A DNA stretch of 19,572 nt, taken from NCBI GenBank assembly GCA_028706415.1, contig JAQWBK010000021.1, positions 1 to 19,572 of the forward strand, read 5' to 3'. The DNA comes from Oscillospiraceae bacterium. GTDB taxonomy: Bacteria > Bacillota > Clostridia > Oscillospirales > Acutalibacteraceae. The notes beneath the pieces were generated by a model that saw only the letters and a program-made list of their open reading frames with translations, did not search any database and was not told the origin of the DNA. Positions 5,930 through 12,521 of this stretch are shown here, piece by piece (the first letter of the stretch is position 1; every line of letters starts with the position of its first letter). The position numbers were made by a program, and so were the translations under genes.

Positions 5930-8482
5930 ATGCTTGCTGCTTCACCGTTGCAAAAGCCGAGAGAGCGCACCCTGTTGTCCTTCCTTCTTGCACTAGCTGT
6001 GGCTGTCTGCATTTTTCTCCCCTTTTTGATTATTGACAGAGGGTATTTTATCTTTTACGGCGATTTCAATGTTCAACAGATTCCTTTTTATCAGATGGCC
6101 CATGATTCGGTTCGCACGGGAAATATATTCTGGAACTGGACCACCGACCTGGGTGCAAACTTTATCGGATCATATGCCTTTTACCTTTTGGGCAGTCCGT
6201 TCTTTTGGATTACCCTGGTTTTTCCAAGCGTGGTGGTGCCCTTTCTGATGGCTCCGCTGCTTATTTTGAAATTTGCTTTAGCATCACTGTTTGCATATAA
6301 GTTCCTACGGCGTTTTTTGTTGCCGGATTACGCTATGCTGGGCGGTTTATTATATGCATTTTCAGGCTTTTCGATATATAACATATTCTTCAATCATTTT
6401 CATGAAGCGATAATCTATTTTCCCCTTATGCTGCTTGCCATGGAGTTGTATATGAAGGAGGGAAAACGGTTTTTATTTGCATTAACCGTTTTTTTAAGCG
6501 CCCTTTCAAACTACTACTTCTTTATCGGGCAGGTAGTATTTTTAATTATTTATTGGATTGCACGGGCTTTATCGGGGGACTGGGAACGAGTCGGAAGACG
6601 CTTTTTCGGAATACTCTTTGAAGGGGTTGTGGGTACCGCCATGGCGGGGGTGCTGTTACTTCCTGCATTTTATTCTGTTACGCAAAACCCAAGAACCGAA
6701 AACCTGCTGGCGGGTTGGGACATGCTTATCTATTCAAAGCCCCAGAGGTTTTTTGATATAATCCACTCGTTTTTCTTCCCGCAGGATATCCCGGCTCGTG
6801 CCGCATTTTTCCCCGATTCGGATAACAAGTGGGCGTCAATGTCTGCATGGCTGCCGGTATTCGGCTGCACAGGTGCAATTGCATATTTCCAGTCGCGTAA
6901 GCATAATGACTGGCTACGTCGCATTATGGTAGTGCTTACCATAATGACCTTGATACCCGGATTTAATGCCCTGTTTCAGCTTTTAAACAGAATGTATTAT
7001 GCACGCTGGTATTATATGTTTATCATAATTCTTGTTTTGGCAACCATGCGCTCGTTTCAGGATGACGACGATATTTTGATAAACTGGAGACGCGCTTTCG
7101 GCTGGGCCATAGGAATCAGCGCAGCATTGGCACTTTTTGTCGCCCTGATGCCCCAATCCTGGAAACCGGACGAGAAGACAGGAAAACTTGTGTTCGGGCT
7201 TTATAATCGCGAATACCCAGCACTTTTCTGGGTCGCGATATCCATAGCGGCTGTATCCTTGGTCCTTGCCGCCCTTCTTGTTGCTTTGCACCGGCGGGAA
7301 CGCAACCTGTTTTTCAGGTGGTCTGTTGGTGTAACCACCGCCGTAATAACAATATTCGGATGGTACAGTATAGGGGTGGGGAAAAATCAGGGGCGATTCA
7401 CCTCTTCATATATAATTGATCGGGCGATAGGCGCCGTCGATAAAATAGAGCTGCCCGACAACGGGTTTTCTCGTACCGATTTTTGTAACGACCTTGATAA
7501 TCTGGGGATGTTCTGGCAGAGGCCGTCCATTCAGGCTTTTCACAGTATTGTGCCCGGTTCGATAATGGAGTTTTATCCTACCGTTGGGGTGGAGCGTAAT
7601 GTAGGTTCCCGTCCCGACACCTCACATTATGCTTTGAGGGGCTTGCTTTCGGTTGAATGGCTTTTTGATTACACCAATGACGATAATAAACAGTTAAAGG
7701 CAGACAGCAGCTTTTTCGTTCAGAACGATGAAGGCGGAGAGGCCAGCGGGGGTATGCCCGCATGGAGCTATTATGATGAACAAAACGGGTATATGATTTA
7801 TAAAAACGACAGCTTTATACCCATGGGCTTTACATATGACCGCTATATGACAAGAACCAGATATGACGAAATGGATCAAAAAACGCGGGAGCTTTCGCTG
7901 CTTAAGGCAATTGTGCTTGAAGATAATGATGTAAAGAAATACGAAAAATATCTCGAAAACTTTGAACAGAATGGCTATTATGATACCGTTTATTCCGAGG
8001 AGGAGTATATTAATGACTGTGCTCAGCGCAGGGCCACATCGGCATCATCATTTAAAACGGATAACGGAGGCTTTAAGGCCACCATCACCCTGCCGGAGGA
8101 TAATCTGGTGTTTTTCAGCGTACCTTATGAGGATGGATGGTCTGCCCAGGTAAATGGCAAGAAGGCGGAAATTATACCTGTGAATGTTGGATTTATGGCG
8201 GTGCTCTGTCCGGCAGGCGAAAACGCCATAATACGCTTTAATTATATGACACCGGGGCTTAAATCCGGGTTATTGATTTCGATAACCGCCCTTGACATTT
8301 TGATGGTATATTTTGTTGTTTCGGTTTTGTTGTCCCGTCGAAAGAGAAAAGAAATGGTGCCTGCAATTCTTCCTCCTACGGCTGATGAGAAAAAGTCCAG
8401 CGAGAATATACCGGATGACGGTTTTGATTTATATAAGATTTATCTGGATGTAAATGCCGATAAAGATAATGATTTGGATTAA
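5930..8482 (+). CDS. YfhO-family membrane protein (GT-C-type glycosyltransferase)
   Basis: An 850-aa integral membrane protein with many hydrophobic helices in its first 490 residues, a large extracytoplasmic domain, a final helix and a charged cytoplasmic tail. Family-like features are the YGDFNVQQ loop after the first helix (Asp45, the place where GT-C enzymes keep an acidic residue), WNWTTDLGANFIGSYAFYLLGSPF, and the late beta-rich block with FSVPYEDGWSAQVNGK. The Bacillus subtilis family member YfhO is involved in lipoteichoic acid glycosylation, taking sugar from a lipid carrier. Adjacent galU makes UDP-glucose, which fits envelope glucosylation, but the acceptor here is inferred. ATG 5930 is chosen because GAAAGG ends at 5920, 9 bases upstream; TTG 5921 in the same frame overlaps that spacing. 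No CsbB-like partner is in the window. Confidence 0.85.
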   Translation: MLAASPLQKPRERTLLSFLLALAVAVCIFLPFLIIDRGYFIFYGDFNVQQIPFYQMAHDSVRTGNIFWNWTTDLGANFIGSYAFYLLGSPFFWITLVFPSVVVPFLMAPLLILKFALASLFAYKFLRRFLLPDYAMLGGLLYAFSGFSIYNIFFNHFHEAIIYFPLMLLAMELYMKEGKRFLFALTVFLSALSNYYFFIGQVVFLIIYWIARALSGDWERVGRRFFGILFEGVVGTAMAGVLLLPAFYSVTQNPRTENLLAGWDMLIYSKPQRFFDIIHSFFFPQDIPARAAFFPDSDNKWASMSAWLPVFGCTGAIAYFQSRKHNDWLRRIMVVLTIMTLIPGFNALFQLLNRMYYARWYYMFIIILVLATMRSFQDDDDILINWRRAFGWAIGISAALALFVALMPQSWKPDEKTGKLVFGLYNREYPALFWVAISIAAVSLVLAALLVALHRRERNLFFRWSVGVTTAVITIFGWYSIGVGKNQGRFTSSYIIDRAIGAVDKIELPDNGFSRTDFCNDLDNLGMFWQRPSIQAFHSIVPGSIMEFYPTVGVERNVGSRPDTSHYALRGLLSVEWLFDYTNDDNKQLKADSSFFVQNDEGGEASGGMPAWSYYDEQNGYMIYKNDSFIPMGFTYDRYMTRTRYDEMDQKTRELSLLKAIVLEDNDVKKYEKYLENFEQNGYYDTVYSEEEYINDCAQRRATSASSFKTDNGGFKATITLPEDNLVFFSVPYEDGWSAQVNGKKAEIIPVNVGFMAVLCPAGENAIIRFNYMTPGLKSGLLISITALDILMVYFVVSVLLSRRKRKEMVPAILPPTADEKKSSENIPDDGFDLYKIYLDVNADKDNDLD

Positions 8483-8557
8483 AGGTTGGATTTTGGGCTA
8501 AAATTTAAAATGTATTACTAATAACAGATGATAAATGTCGGATTATTGTTTTTCTCC

Positions 8558-8586
8558 TTGTAAAAGAGAGTTATTTATATTATATT
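8558..8586 (+). promoter_or_regulatory. Candidate sigma-A promoter of ackA
   Basis: TTGTAA (8558-8563), a 17-bp spacer, then TATATT (8581-8586). Transcription would start near 8593, giving a leader of about 35 bases before the acetate kinase ATG at 8628. Confidence 0.5.
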
Positions 8587-8627
8587 GTATAAGGTTAGTA
8601 TCAGTCTTGAAACGGAGAGTTTATTTA

Positions 8628-9830
8628 ATGAATATTCTGGTTATAAATGCGGGCAGTTCGTCTCTCAAATATCAGCTCATAAATATGAATGGAGAGATTG
8701 TTCTTGCAAAGGGTAATTGCGAACGCATAGGTATTGGTGGGAAATTTACCCACAAGACACATGATGGCCGAGTTTTAAGCAAAGAGGTTGAGATGCAGGA
8801 CCATACAGCGGCATTTGCTGTGGTTAAAAACGCTTTGCTGAGCGGTGAGGGAAAGGTCATCAATGACTTGTCCGAGGTTGCGGCAATTGGCCATCGGATT
8901 GTTCAGGGTGGATATAAATATGACCGCTCGGTTTTGGTAACCCAACAGGTTATTGATGACATTGATGATTTAGCGGAATTGGCTCCTCTTCACAATAAAG
9001 CCCATGTTCAGGGGATAAACGCTGCTACCGCAGCCTTTGGCAAGGAAGTGCCCCAGGTTGTCGTTTTTGATACAGCATTTCATCAGACCATGCCCCCTAA
9101 GGCATATATGTTTGGGGTTCCCTATGAATATTATGAAAAGTATAAAATTCGCAGATACGGCTTCCACGGGACTTCACATCGTTATGTTTCAGCCCGTTGT
9201 CTTGAGCTGATCGGTAATCCCGAGGGTAAGGACACCCGCATAATCTCCTGCCATTTAGGCAACGGTTCTTCTATTGCGGCATTAAAGGATGGCAAGGTAA
9301 TAGACACCACAATGGGGCTTACTCCCCTTGACGGCTTTATGATGGGTACCCGTTCCGGTGGGATAGACCCGTCGGTTGTCTCGTTTATAATGGACAAGGA
9401 AGGCTTTAACCCCAAAGAGATGGATGATGTATTAAATAAAAAATCCGGTATGCTTGGCATTTCGGGTGTTTCCAGCGATGACCGCGACATTGCACAGGCA
9501 ATTGAGGATGGAAACCAGCGGGCAAAGCTTGCTTGGGATATGCGCACCTATGAGATTATAAAGTATATCGGCGGATATATAGCTGCACTCGGAGGCATTG
9601 ACGCCATAATTTTCACTGCAGGTATCGGAGAAAATCAGAGCTTCCTGCGCCAAGAAATTCTCGAATCACTTGGGTACAGAGGCGTTAAGGTGGATATGGA
9701 TAAAAATAATGTGCGGGGTCAGGAAGCCGAGATTACCACTCCGGATTCCACGGTGCGCGGCTTTGTTATCCCTACAAATGAAGAATTGGTAATCGCCCGC
9801 GACACAATGAATATAATATCAGGCAATTAA
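8628..9830 (+). CDS. ackA: Acetate kinase
   Basis: AckA interconverts acetyl-phosphate plus ADP with acetate plus ATP, giving ATP by substrate-level phosphorylation in fermenting anaerobes. ATG 8628 gives the normal 400 aa and follows GGAGAG (8614-8619) by 8 bases; an in-frame ATG at 8535 would add 31 unrelated residues. Expected motifs and residues are present: NAGSSSLKYQ (Asn7), GHRIVQGG (Arg90), His122, DTAFHQTMP (Asp148), RRYGFHGTSHRYV (His180), GTRSGGIDP (Arg242) and the C-terminal TNEELVIARDT (Glu385). No phosphotransacetylase gene (pta) is adjacent, unlike the common pta-ackA pair, so the partner enzyme must be elsewhere. The gene appears to be its own transcription unit, with a promoter upstream and a strong hairpin downstream. 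Confidence 0.97.
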   Translation: MNILVINAGSSSLKYQLINMNGEIVLAKGNCERIGIGGKFTHKTHDGRVLSKEVEMQDHTAAFAVVKNALLSGEGKVINDLSEVAAIGHRIVQGGYKYDRSVLVTQQVIDDIDDLAELAPLHNKAHVQGINAATAAFGKEVPQVVVFDTAFHQTMPPKAYMFGVPYEYYEKYKIRRYGFHGTSHRYVSARCLELIGNPEGKDTRIISCHLGNGSSIAALKDGKVIDTTMGLTPLDGFMMGTRSGGIDPSVVSFIMDKEGFNPKEMDDVLNKKSGMLGISGVSSDDRDIAQAIEDGNQRAKLAWDMRTYEIIKYIGGYIAALGGIDAIIFTAGIGENQSFLRQEILESLGYRGVKVDMDKNNVRGQEAEITTPDSTVRGFVIPTNEELVIARDTMNIISGN

Positions 9831-9862
9831 TACTAATCTCAAATAAAAAATATTATTATAAA

Positions 9863-9900
9863 AACGAACAGCGGATGCGATTAAGCATCCGCTGTTCGTT
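9863..9900. terminator. Convergent bidirectional terminator between ackA and the DUF378 gene
   Basis: A perfect 16-bp stem, AACGAACAGCGGATGC paired with its complement at 9885-9900 around the loop GATTAA. It lies 33 bases after the ackA stop and 11 bases beyond the end of the convergent DUF378 gene. An A-rich run on one side and TT at the end of the other arm let it act in either direction, better for the minus strand, which reads into TTTTATAATAATA. Confidence 0.8.
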
Positions 9901-9910
9901 TTGCAAATAA

Positions 9911-10120
9911 TCATTCGTGCTCAAGAATTTCCTCACGATCACGAAAGAACAGAGAAATGCACCAGATACCAGCCAGAGCGACAATCGTATAAATCACGCG
10001 GCTAACGGCGGCGTTTTGGCCACCAAAAGCCCATGCAACTATGTCGAACTGAAACAATCCGATGCTGCCCCAGTTAATGGCACCGATGACCACAAGAATC
10101 AACGCCAATCTGTCCAGCAT
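9911..10120 (-). CDS. Small DUF378-family membrane protein
   Basis: A 69-aa protein, MLDRLALILVVIGAINWGSIGLFQFDIVAW..., with two transmembrane helices and the INWG motif typical of DUF378 (YuzA-like) proteins. The usual arrangement is helix 1 ending in GAINWG, a short loop, helix 2 (about 40-58) and a charged tail (FRDREEILEHE). AAAGGAG is well placed upstream of the minus-strand ATG at 10120. Its function is unknown. It converges on ackA across a shared terminator and stands alone on its strand, with about 380 bp of non-coding DNA upstream. Confidence 0.85.
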   Translation of the reverse strand: MLDRLALILVVIGAINWGSIGLFQFDIVAWAFGGQNAAVSRVIYTIVALAGIWCISLFFRDREEILEHE

Positions 10121-10501
10121 TACGTTTCACTCCTTTGTGTGTGCTGTAGGCATGCCGTGCAGGAGCCGCCGCGAATTGATCAAATAGATTAAAACATAAT
10201 ATAAATTGCGATTCCTGCGCGGAGTTATTATGAACACAATGTAAAGAAAATATTCATAAAACTAAAAACAAGAAATATTTAATATTATTTTATCGCAGAT
10301 TGCAATTGACGCCCGCCGACGACAACAACGCTGTATGGCGGAAAACAGACCGCAAAGATGTCTTGATTTTTGCTTGAGAGCAGTATTACACCGTTCTATC
10401 AATAAGGAAACATATTTGCATACATACACCAAACCCGCCGAAATAACGGCGGGTTTGGTGGTAATCTGATAGACCAAATTTTCAGGGCGGTGTTTTTGCG
10501 T
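10121..10501. other. Intergenic region upstream of the DUF378 gene
   Basis: This stretch separates the DUF378 gene from the 3' end of the ferritin-like gene. Apart from the hairpin at 10427-10460, nothing firm was found: AT-rich DNA around 10190-10300 should hold the DUF378 promoter, but no -35/-10 pair with good spacing stands out. A short minus-strand frame at 10262-10477 has no ribosome binding site and reads like chance. Confidence 0.5.
10427..10460 (-). terminator. Hairpin downstream of the ferritin-like gene
   Basis: A perfect 14-bp inverted repeat, CACCAAACCCGCCG (10427-10440) and CGGCGGGTTTGGTG (10447-10460), loop AAATAA. It lies about 40 bases past the minus-strand ferritin-like stop and is placed as that gene's terminator, although no long T-run follows on the minus strand. 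It might instead only stabilise the transcript end. Confidence 0.6.
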
Positions 10502-11746
10502 TCAATTAGGGGAACGAGCAATCTTGGTGTTATCCGCCATCCTATCGGTAAGCTCTTGTACAGGATTTGTTTTGGCTTCTGCGCGGTAATCTACATTATA
10601 CTTCTGCTGATGCTGGACAATGACATTGTGACTTGCGACAGCATTTATATCATGATTCACACGACCCTGATAAAAGAAGTATTCATGATCTTGAGGTAGA
10701 TCAGATATGGGCATATATTGTTCGCGATTAGCCGTTAGCTGAATTTGTTCTCCAAGTATTTTACGGACATAGTCACGAGTATCATGGAATTGTAGCAGTT
10801 TAGGGAAAGCACCGCCGGGAATCACCTGTTGCCAATCCTTGTTCTCATGTTGTTTTAGCAAATCGGCCGCCTTGTGCAGATGTGCGATCTCTTGTTGTAG
10901 GTGCATTTCCCAAATGGATTTAACATTTGCATCAAGCTCATCCTGATAGAAAGAATAATAGAGATAGCATTCCATATATTCATGCAATAATAGATTTTCA
11001 AGCCAGGTACAATTGGGGTCAAGAAGAGAGCCATAATGACTGACATGCTGCTCTTCAATCATTGCAATTTCTAAATAAAGCTGTCGCCCCAGATGGTTAT
11101 AATAGGTATTACCTAGGTTCATATAAAAGTTCATGGTTTGTTGTTCACCCGAGGTGATAATCAGTGTGTTCAGCTTGGTTTGTATGTCTGCTGTTTTAAA
11201 GTCAACCGGATTTTTTACAGACTCGTACGGAAACCGATGCTCGGCAATAGTGGGGCGTCCCGGTGTGATATCCACATAGCTTTTTACCAGATTCTGTGCC
11301 GGAATTTGAGAATCTAAATCTAAAAGATTAGAATACCTGTAAAGATGGTCAAAATCCTCCAAGAGTGCAAAATCCAGAGCTTGCTTAACATAGGGGTTGG
11401 GTTCATTCTGTGCCAGCCAGGCGGTTAAATCAACCGCAACATGCTCATATCCAATTGTTGTTTCAAGTTGTGTTTCATCGATGGGCTTGAGCCAGTTGAT
11501 GTGCTTTTGCTGTTGTTGTTCAATTCGGCGGGACAATGCAAGCTCCCTACGCAAATCATTATTCTGGCAATTACGATGAAACTGATGTTTAAATATCGCA
11601 GATTCTACCTCAATGCCGTTCATCAAGATAATGCGTATTTTAGTGTAAGGATCGACGGTTTGCTTATTATATGGTGTTGGGTATACGGTTGCCCAATCCA
11701 TTATACCGTCTTCAATTTTGATTGGTTTTTGTTCAAATGGATTCAT
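10502..11746 (-). CDS. Two-domain ferritin-like (di-iron type) protein of unknown function
   Basis: A 414-aa soluble protein without signal peptide. The minus-strand ATG at 11746 is chosen because AAGGGG lies about 8 bases upstream; the frame extends 25 codons further without a site. The second half has the ligand pattern of a di-iron four-helix bundle: Glu201 (GEQQTMNFY), Glu231-x2-His234 (EEQHVSHY), Glu256 (HEYMECYLYYSFY) and Glu286-x2-His289 (QEIAHLHKA). The first half looks like a second, degenerate bundle with Glu68 (RRELALSRRIEQQQQ), Glu101-His102 and Asp131-x2-His134. Ferritin-like di-iron proteins store iron, reduce peroxide or oxygen, or act as oxidases; which applies here cannot be told. 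It resembles conserved uncharacterised ferritin-like proteins of Clostridia. It is monocistronic, with a candidate promoter and palindrome upstream and a hairpin downstream. Confidence 0.75.
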   Translation of the reverse strand: MNPFEQKPIKIEDGIMDWATVYPTPYNKQTVDPYTKIRIILMNGIEVESAIFKHQFHRNCQNNDLRRELALSRRIEQQQQKHINWLKPIDETQLETTIGYEHVAVDLTAWLAQNEPNPYVKQALDFALLEDFDHLYRYSNLLDLDSQIPAQNLVKSYVDITPGRPTIAEHRFPYESVKNPVDFKTADIQTKLNTLIITSGEQQTMNFYMNLGNTYYNHLGRQLYLEIAMIEEQHVSHYGSLLDPNCTWLENLLLHEYMECYLYYSFYQDELDANVKSIWEMHLQQEIAHLHKAADLLKQHENKDWQQVIPGGAFPKLLQFHDTRDYVRKILGEQIQLTANREQYMPISDLPQDHEYFFYQGRVNHDINAVASHNVIVQHQQKYNVDYRAEAKTNPVQELTDRMADNTKIARSPN

Positions 11747-11793
11747 AATTATTCCCCTTATTCTTTTGTTTTTTATTATCTGTTCTTCGCTAT

Positions 11794-11821
11794 AAAATAT
11801 ACAAAAATATTTTGTCATCAA
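11794..11821 (-). promoter_or_regulatory. Candidate promoter with overlapping palindrome for the ferritin-like gene
   Basis: Reading the minus strand: TTGATG (complement of 11816-11821), a 16-bp spacer, TATTTT (complement of 11794-11799), 47 bases before the start codon. The spacer is a near-perfect palindrome, ACAAAAATATTTTGT (11801-11815, 6-bp arms), in the position of a repressor operator. It does not match the Fur, PerR or Rex consensus that I know. Confidence 0.35.
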
Positions 11822-11882
11822 CGGGGATTAAGCGGTAGTGGCTACCCTAAAATATTCTGATACAAAATTGTAACAAATAATG

Positions 11883-12219
11883 ACTCACCCACCCTCGGCT
11901 GGAAGCCGAGGGGTTCGGCTGGCGGCCGGAAGCCGTCTAATACTAATATCCGACTAAAATATTGATAAGGTTTCCGAGGATTTTTTGTGTCGGGCAAGGC
12001 CGACGACGCAGGCGGGCTGGCGCCCGGCAAGGAGGAGAACCAAGCCCGGTGCAAAAAGACCGGAAGGATGTTAAGGCTTTAGTCGGATAATATACTAACC
12101 TTTGCGCGCCAGCTGTCATCCGAACATTTAAAGCCTACGCTTCCAAGGGGCGCGAAAAATTTATCGGTCAACACCGTCTCAAATTCTTCGCCTGGAAGGC
12201 GAAGGTTTTAAACCAATAG
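11883..12219. repeat. 193-bp structured repeat, copy 2, interrupted by an insertion
   Basis: Same element as at 3584-3776, in the same orientation. The left part is 11883-11940 and the right part resumes about 12093. Removing 144 bases (a 139-bp insertion plus one copy of a 5-bp duplication) restores exactly 193 bp. Outside an 8-nt stretch at the insertion point about ten substitutions separate the copies. Both terminal hairpins are intact (11892-11900 with 11904-11912; 12186-12193 with 12197-12204), with changes confined to a loop. The internal pairs are partly degraded, with two changes giving G-U pairs, one mismatch in ATTTAAAGCC 12126-12135, and an unpaired change in the 11-bp arm. It lies between the ferritin-like promoter region and the esterase gene. 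Confidence 0.75.
11949..12087. mobile_element. Nested MITE-like element of about 139 bp
   Basis: The insertion in repeat copy 2 starts with TCCGACTAAA and ends with its inverted complement TTTAGTCGGA; the match extends to 12 bp as TATCCGACTAAA (11947-11958) and 12078-12089. Both sides carry TAATA (11944-11948 and 12088-12092), a probable 5-bp target duplication. Its interior (about 11985-12065) is GC-rich, unlike the surrounding AT-rich DNA, and codes for no transposase, so movement would need an enzyme supplied elsewhere. An alternative boundary uses the flanking TACTAA repeats (11941-11946, 12093-12098). Confidence 0.6.
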
Positions 12220-12237
12220 CTTTAATTGATTTTTCTG

Positions 12238-12350
12238 TTGGTGTATTGTATTTGTTTAATATATATACAGATACATAAGAAATAATTTGGCAAATCAGTT
12301 TGTATTACAGTGATGAATGTGATAAAATCACATTCATTATTGTTTTTTGT
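12238..12350 (+). ncRNA. Candidate small RNA or attenuator upstream of the esterase gene
   Basis: TTGGTG (12238-12243), an 18-bp spacer and TATATA (12262-12267) form a possible promoter. About 45 bases later a perfect 11-bp hairpin, ATGAATGTGAT (12313-12323)/ATCACATTCAT (12327-12337), is followed by TATTGTTTTTT, the form of an intrinsic terminator. No gene lies between them, and no plus-strand gene ends nearby, so a short transcript of about 70 nt or a leader attenuator is inferred. The stem is AT-rich, which weakens the terminator call. Confidence 0.35.
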
Positions 12351-12368
12351 TTCGGGGATGGTGAATAC

Positions 12369-12419
12369 ATGAGGCTCTATAAAAACACCGTTATCAAATT
12401 GTCCGTTTTATTATTTTAA
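12369..12419 (+). CDS. Possible 16-aa peptide, MRLYKNTVIKLSVLLF
   Basis: A tiny frame with GGGGATGG upstream at a usable distance, 103 bp before the esterase gene. The peptide looks like the beginning of a signal sequence that stops early. It may be a leader peptide or the stub of a decayed secreted-protein gene, or chance in AT-rich DNA. Confidence 0.15.
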   Translation: MRLYKNTVIKLSVLLF

Positions 12420-12521
12420 TAAAAGACCGATAGCCCCCTTTAATATGAATGGATCCAATAACGACCAAAACATATTGAAGAGGGTTTTATTAACTTTAAT
12501 ACATTTTTAGGGGTTGTATAC

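Larger units (their letters stand above)
12220..12521. other. AT-rich region upstream of the esterase gene
   Basis: This region holds a candidate promoter (12238-12267), a terminator-like hairpin (12313-12350), a tiny open frame (12369-12419), and the ribosome binding site AGGGG (about 12510) of the esterase gene. TTGAAG near 12475 may be the -35 of the esterase promoter, but no good -10 follows at standard spacing. Confidence 0.5.

Noticed and set aside
10262..10477. Minus-strand frame upstream of the DUF378 gene
   Set aside because: No ribosome binding site, Cys/Arg-rich chance-like composition, and it overlaps the perfect hairpin at 10427-10460.
11960..12080. Arg/Pro-rich open frame inside the MITE-like element
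   Set aside because: It lacks a start codon with a ribosome binding site and shows no transposase motif; its composition follows from the GC-rich DNA.
3584..12219. The repeats as a CRISPR array or a pair of attachment sites
   Set aside because: Only two 193-bp copies 8 kb apart, no spacers, no integrase or cas genes, and core housekeeping genes such as galU and ackA lie between them.
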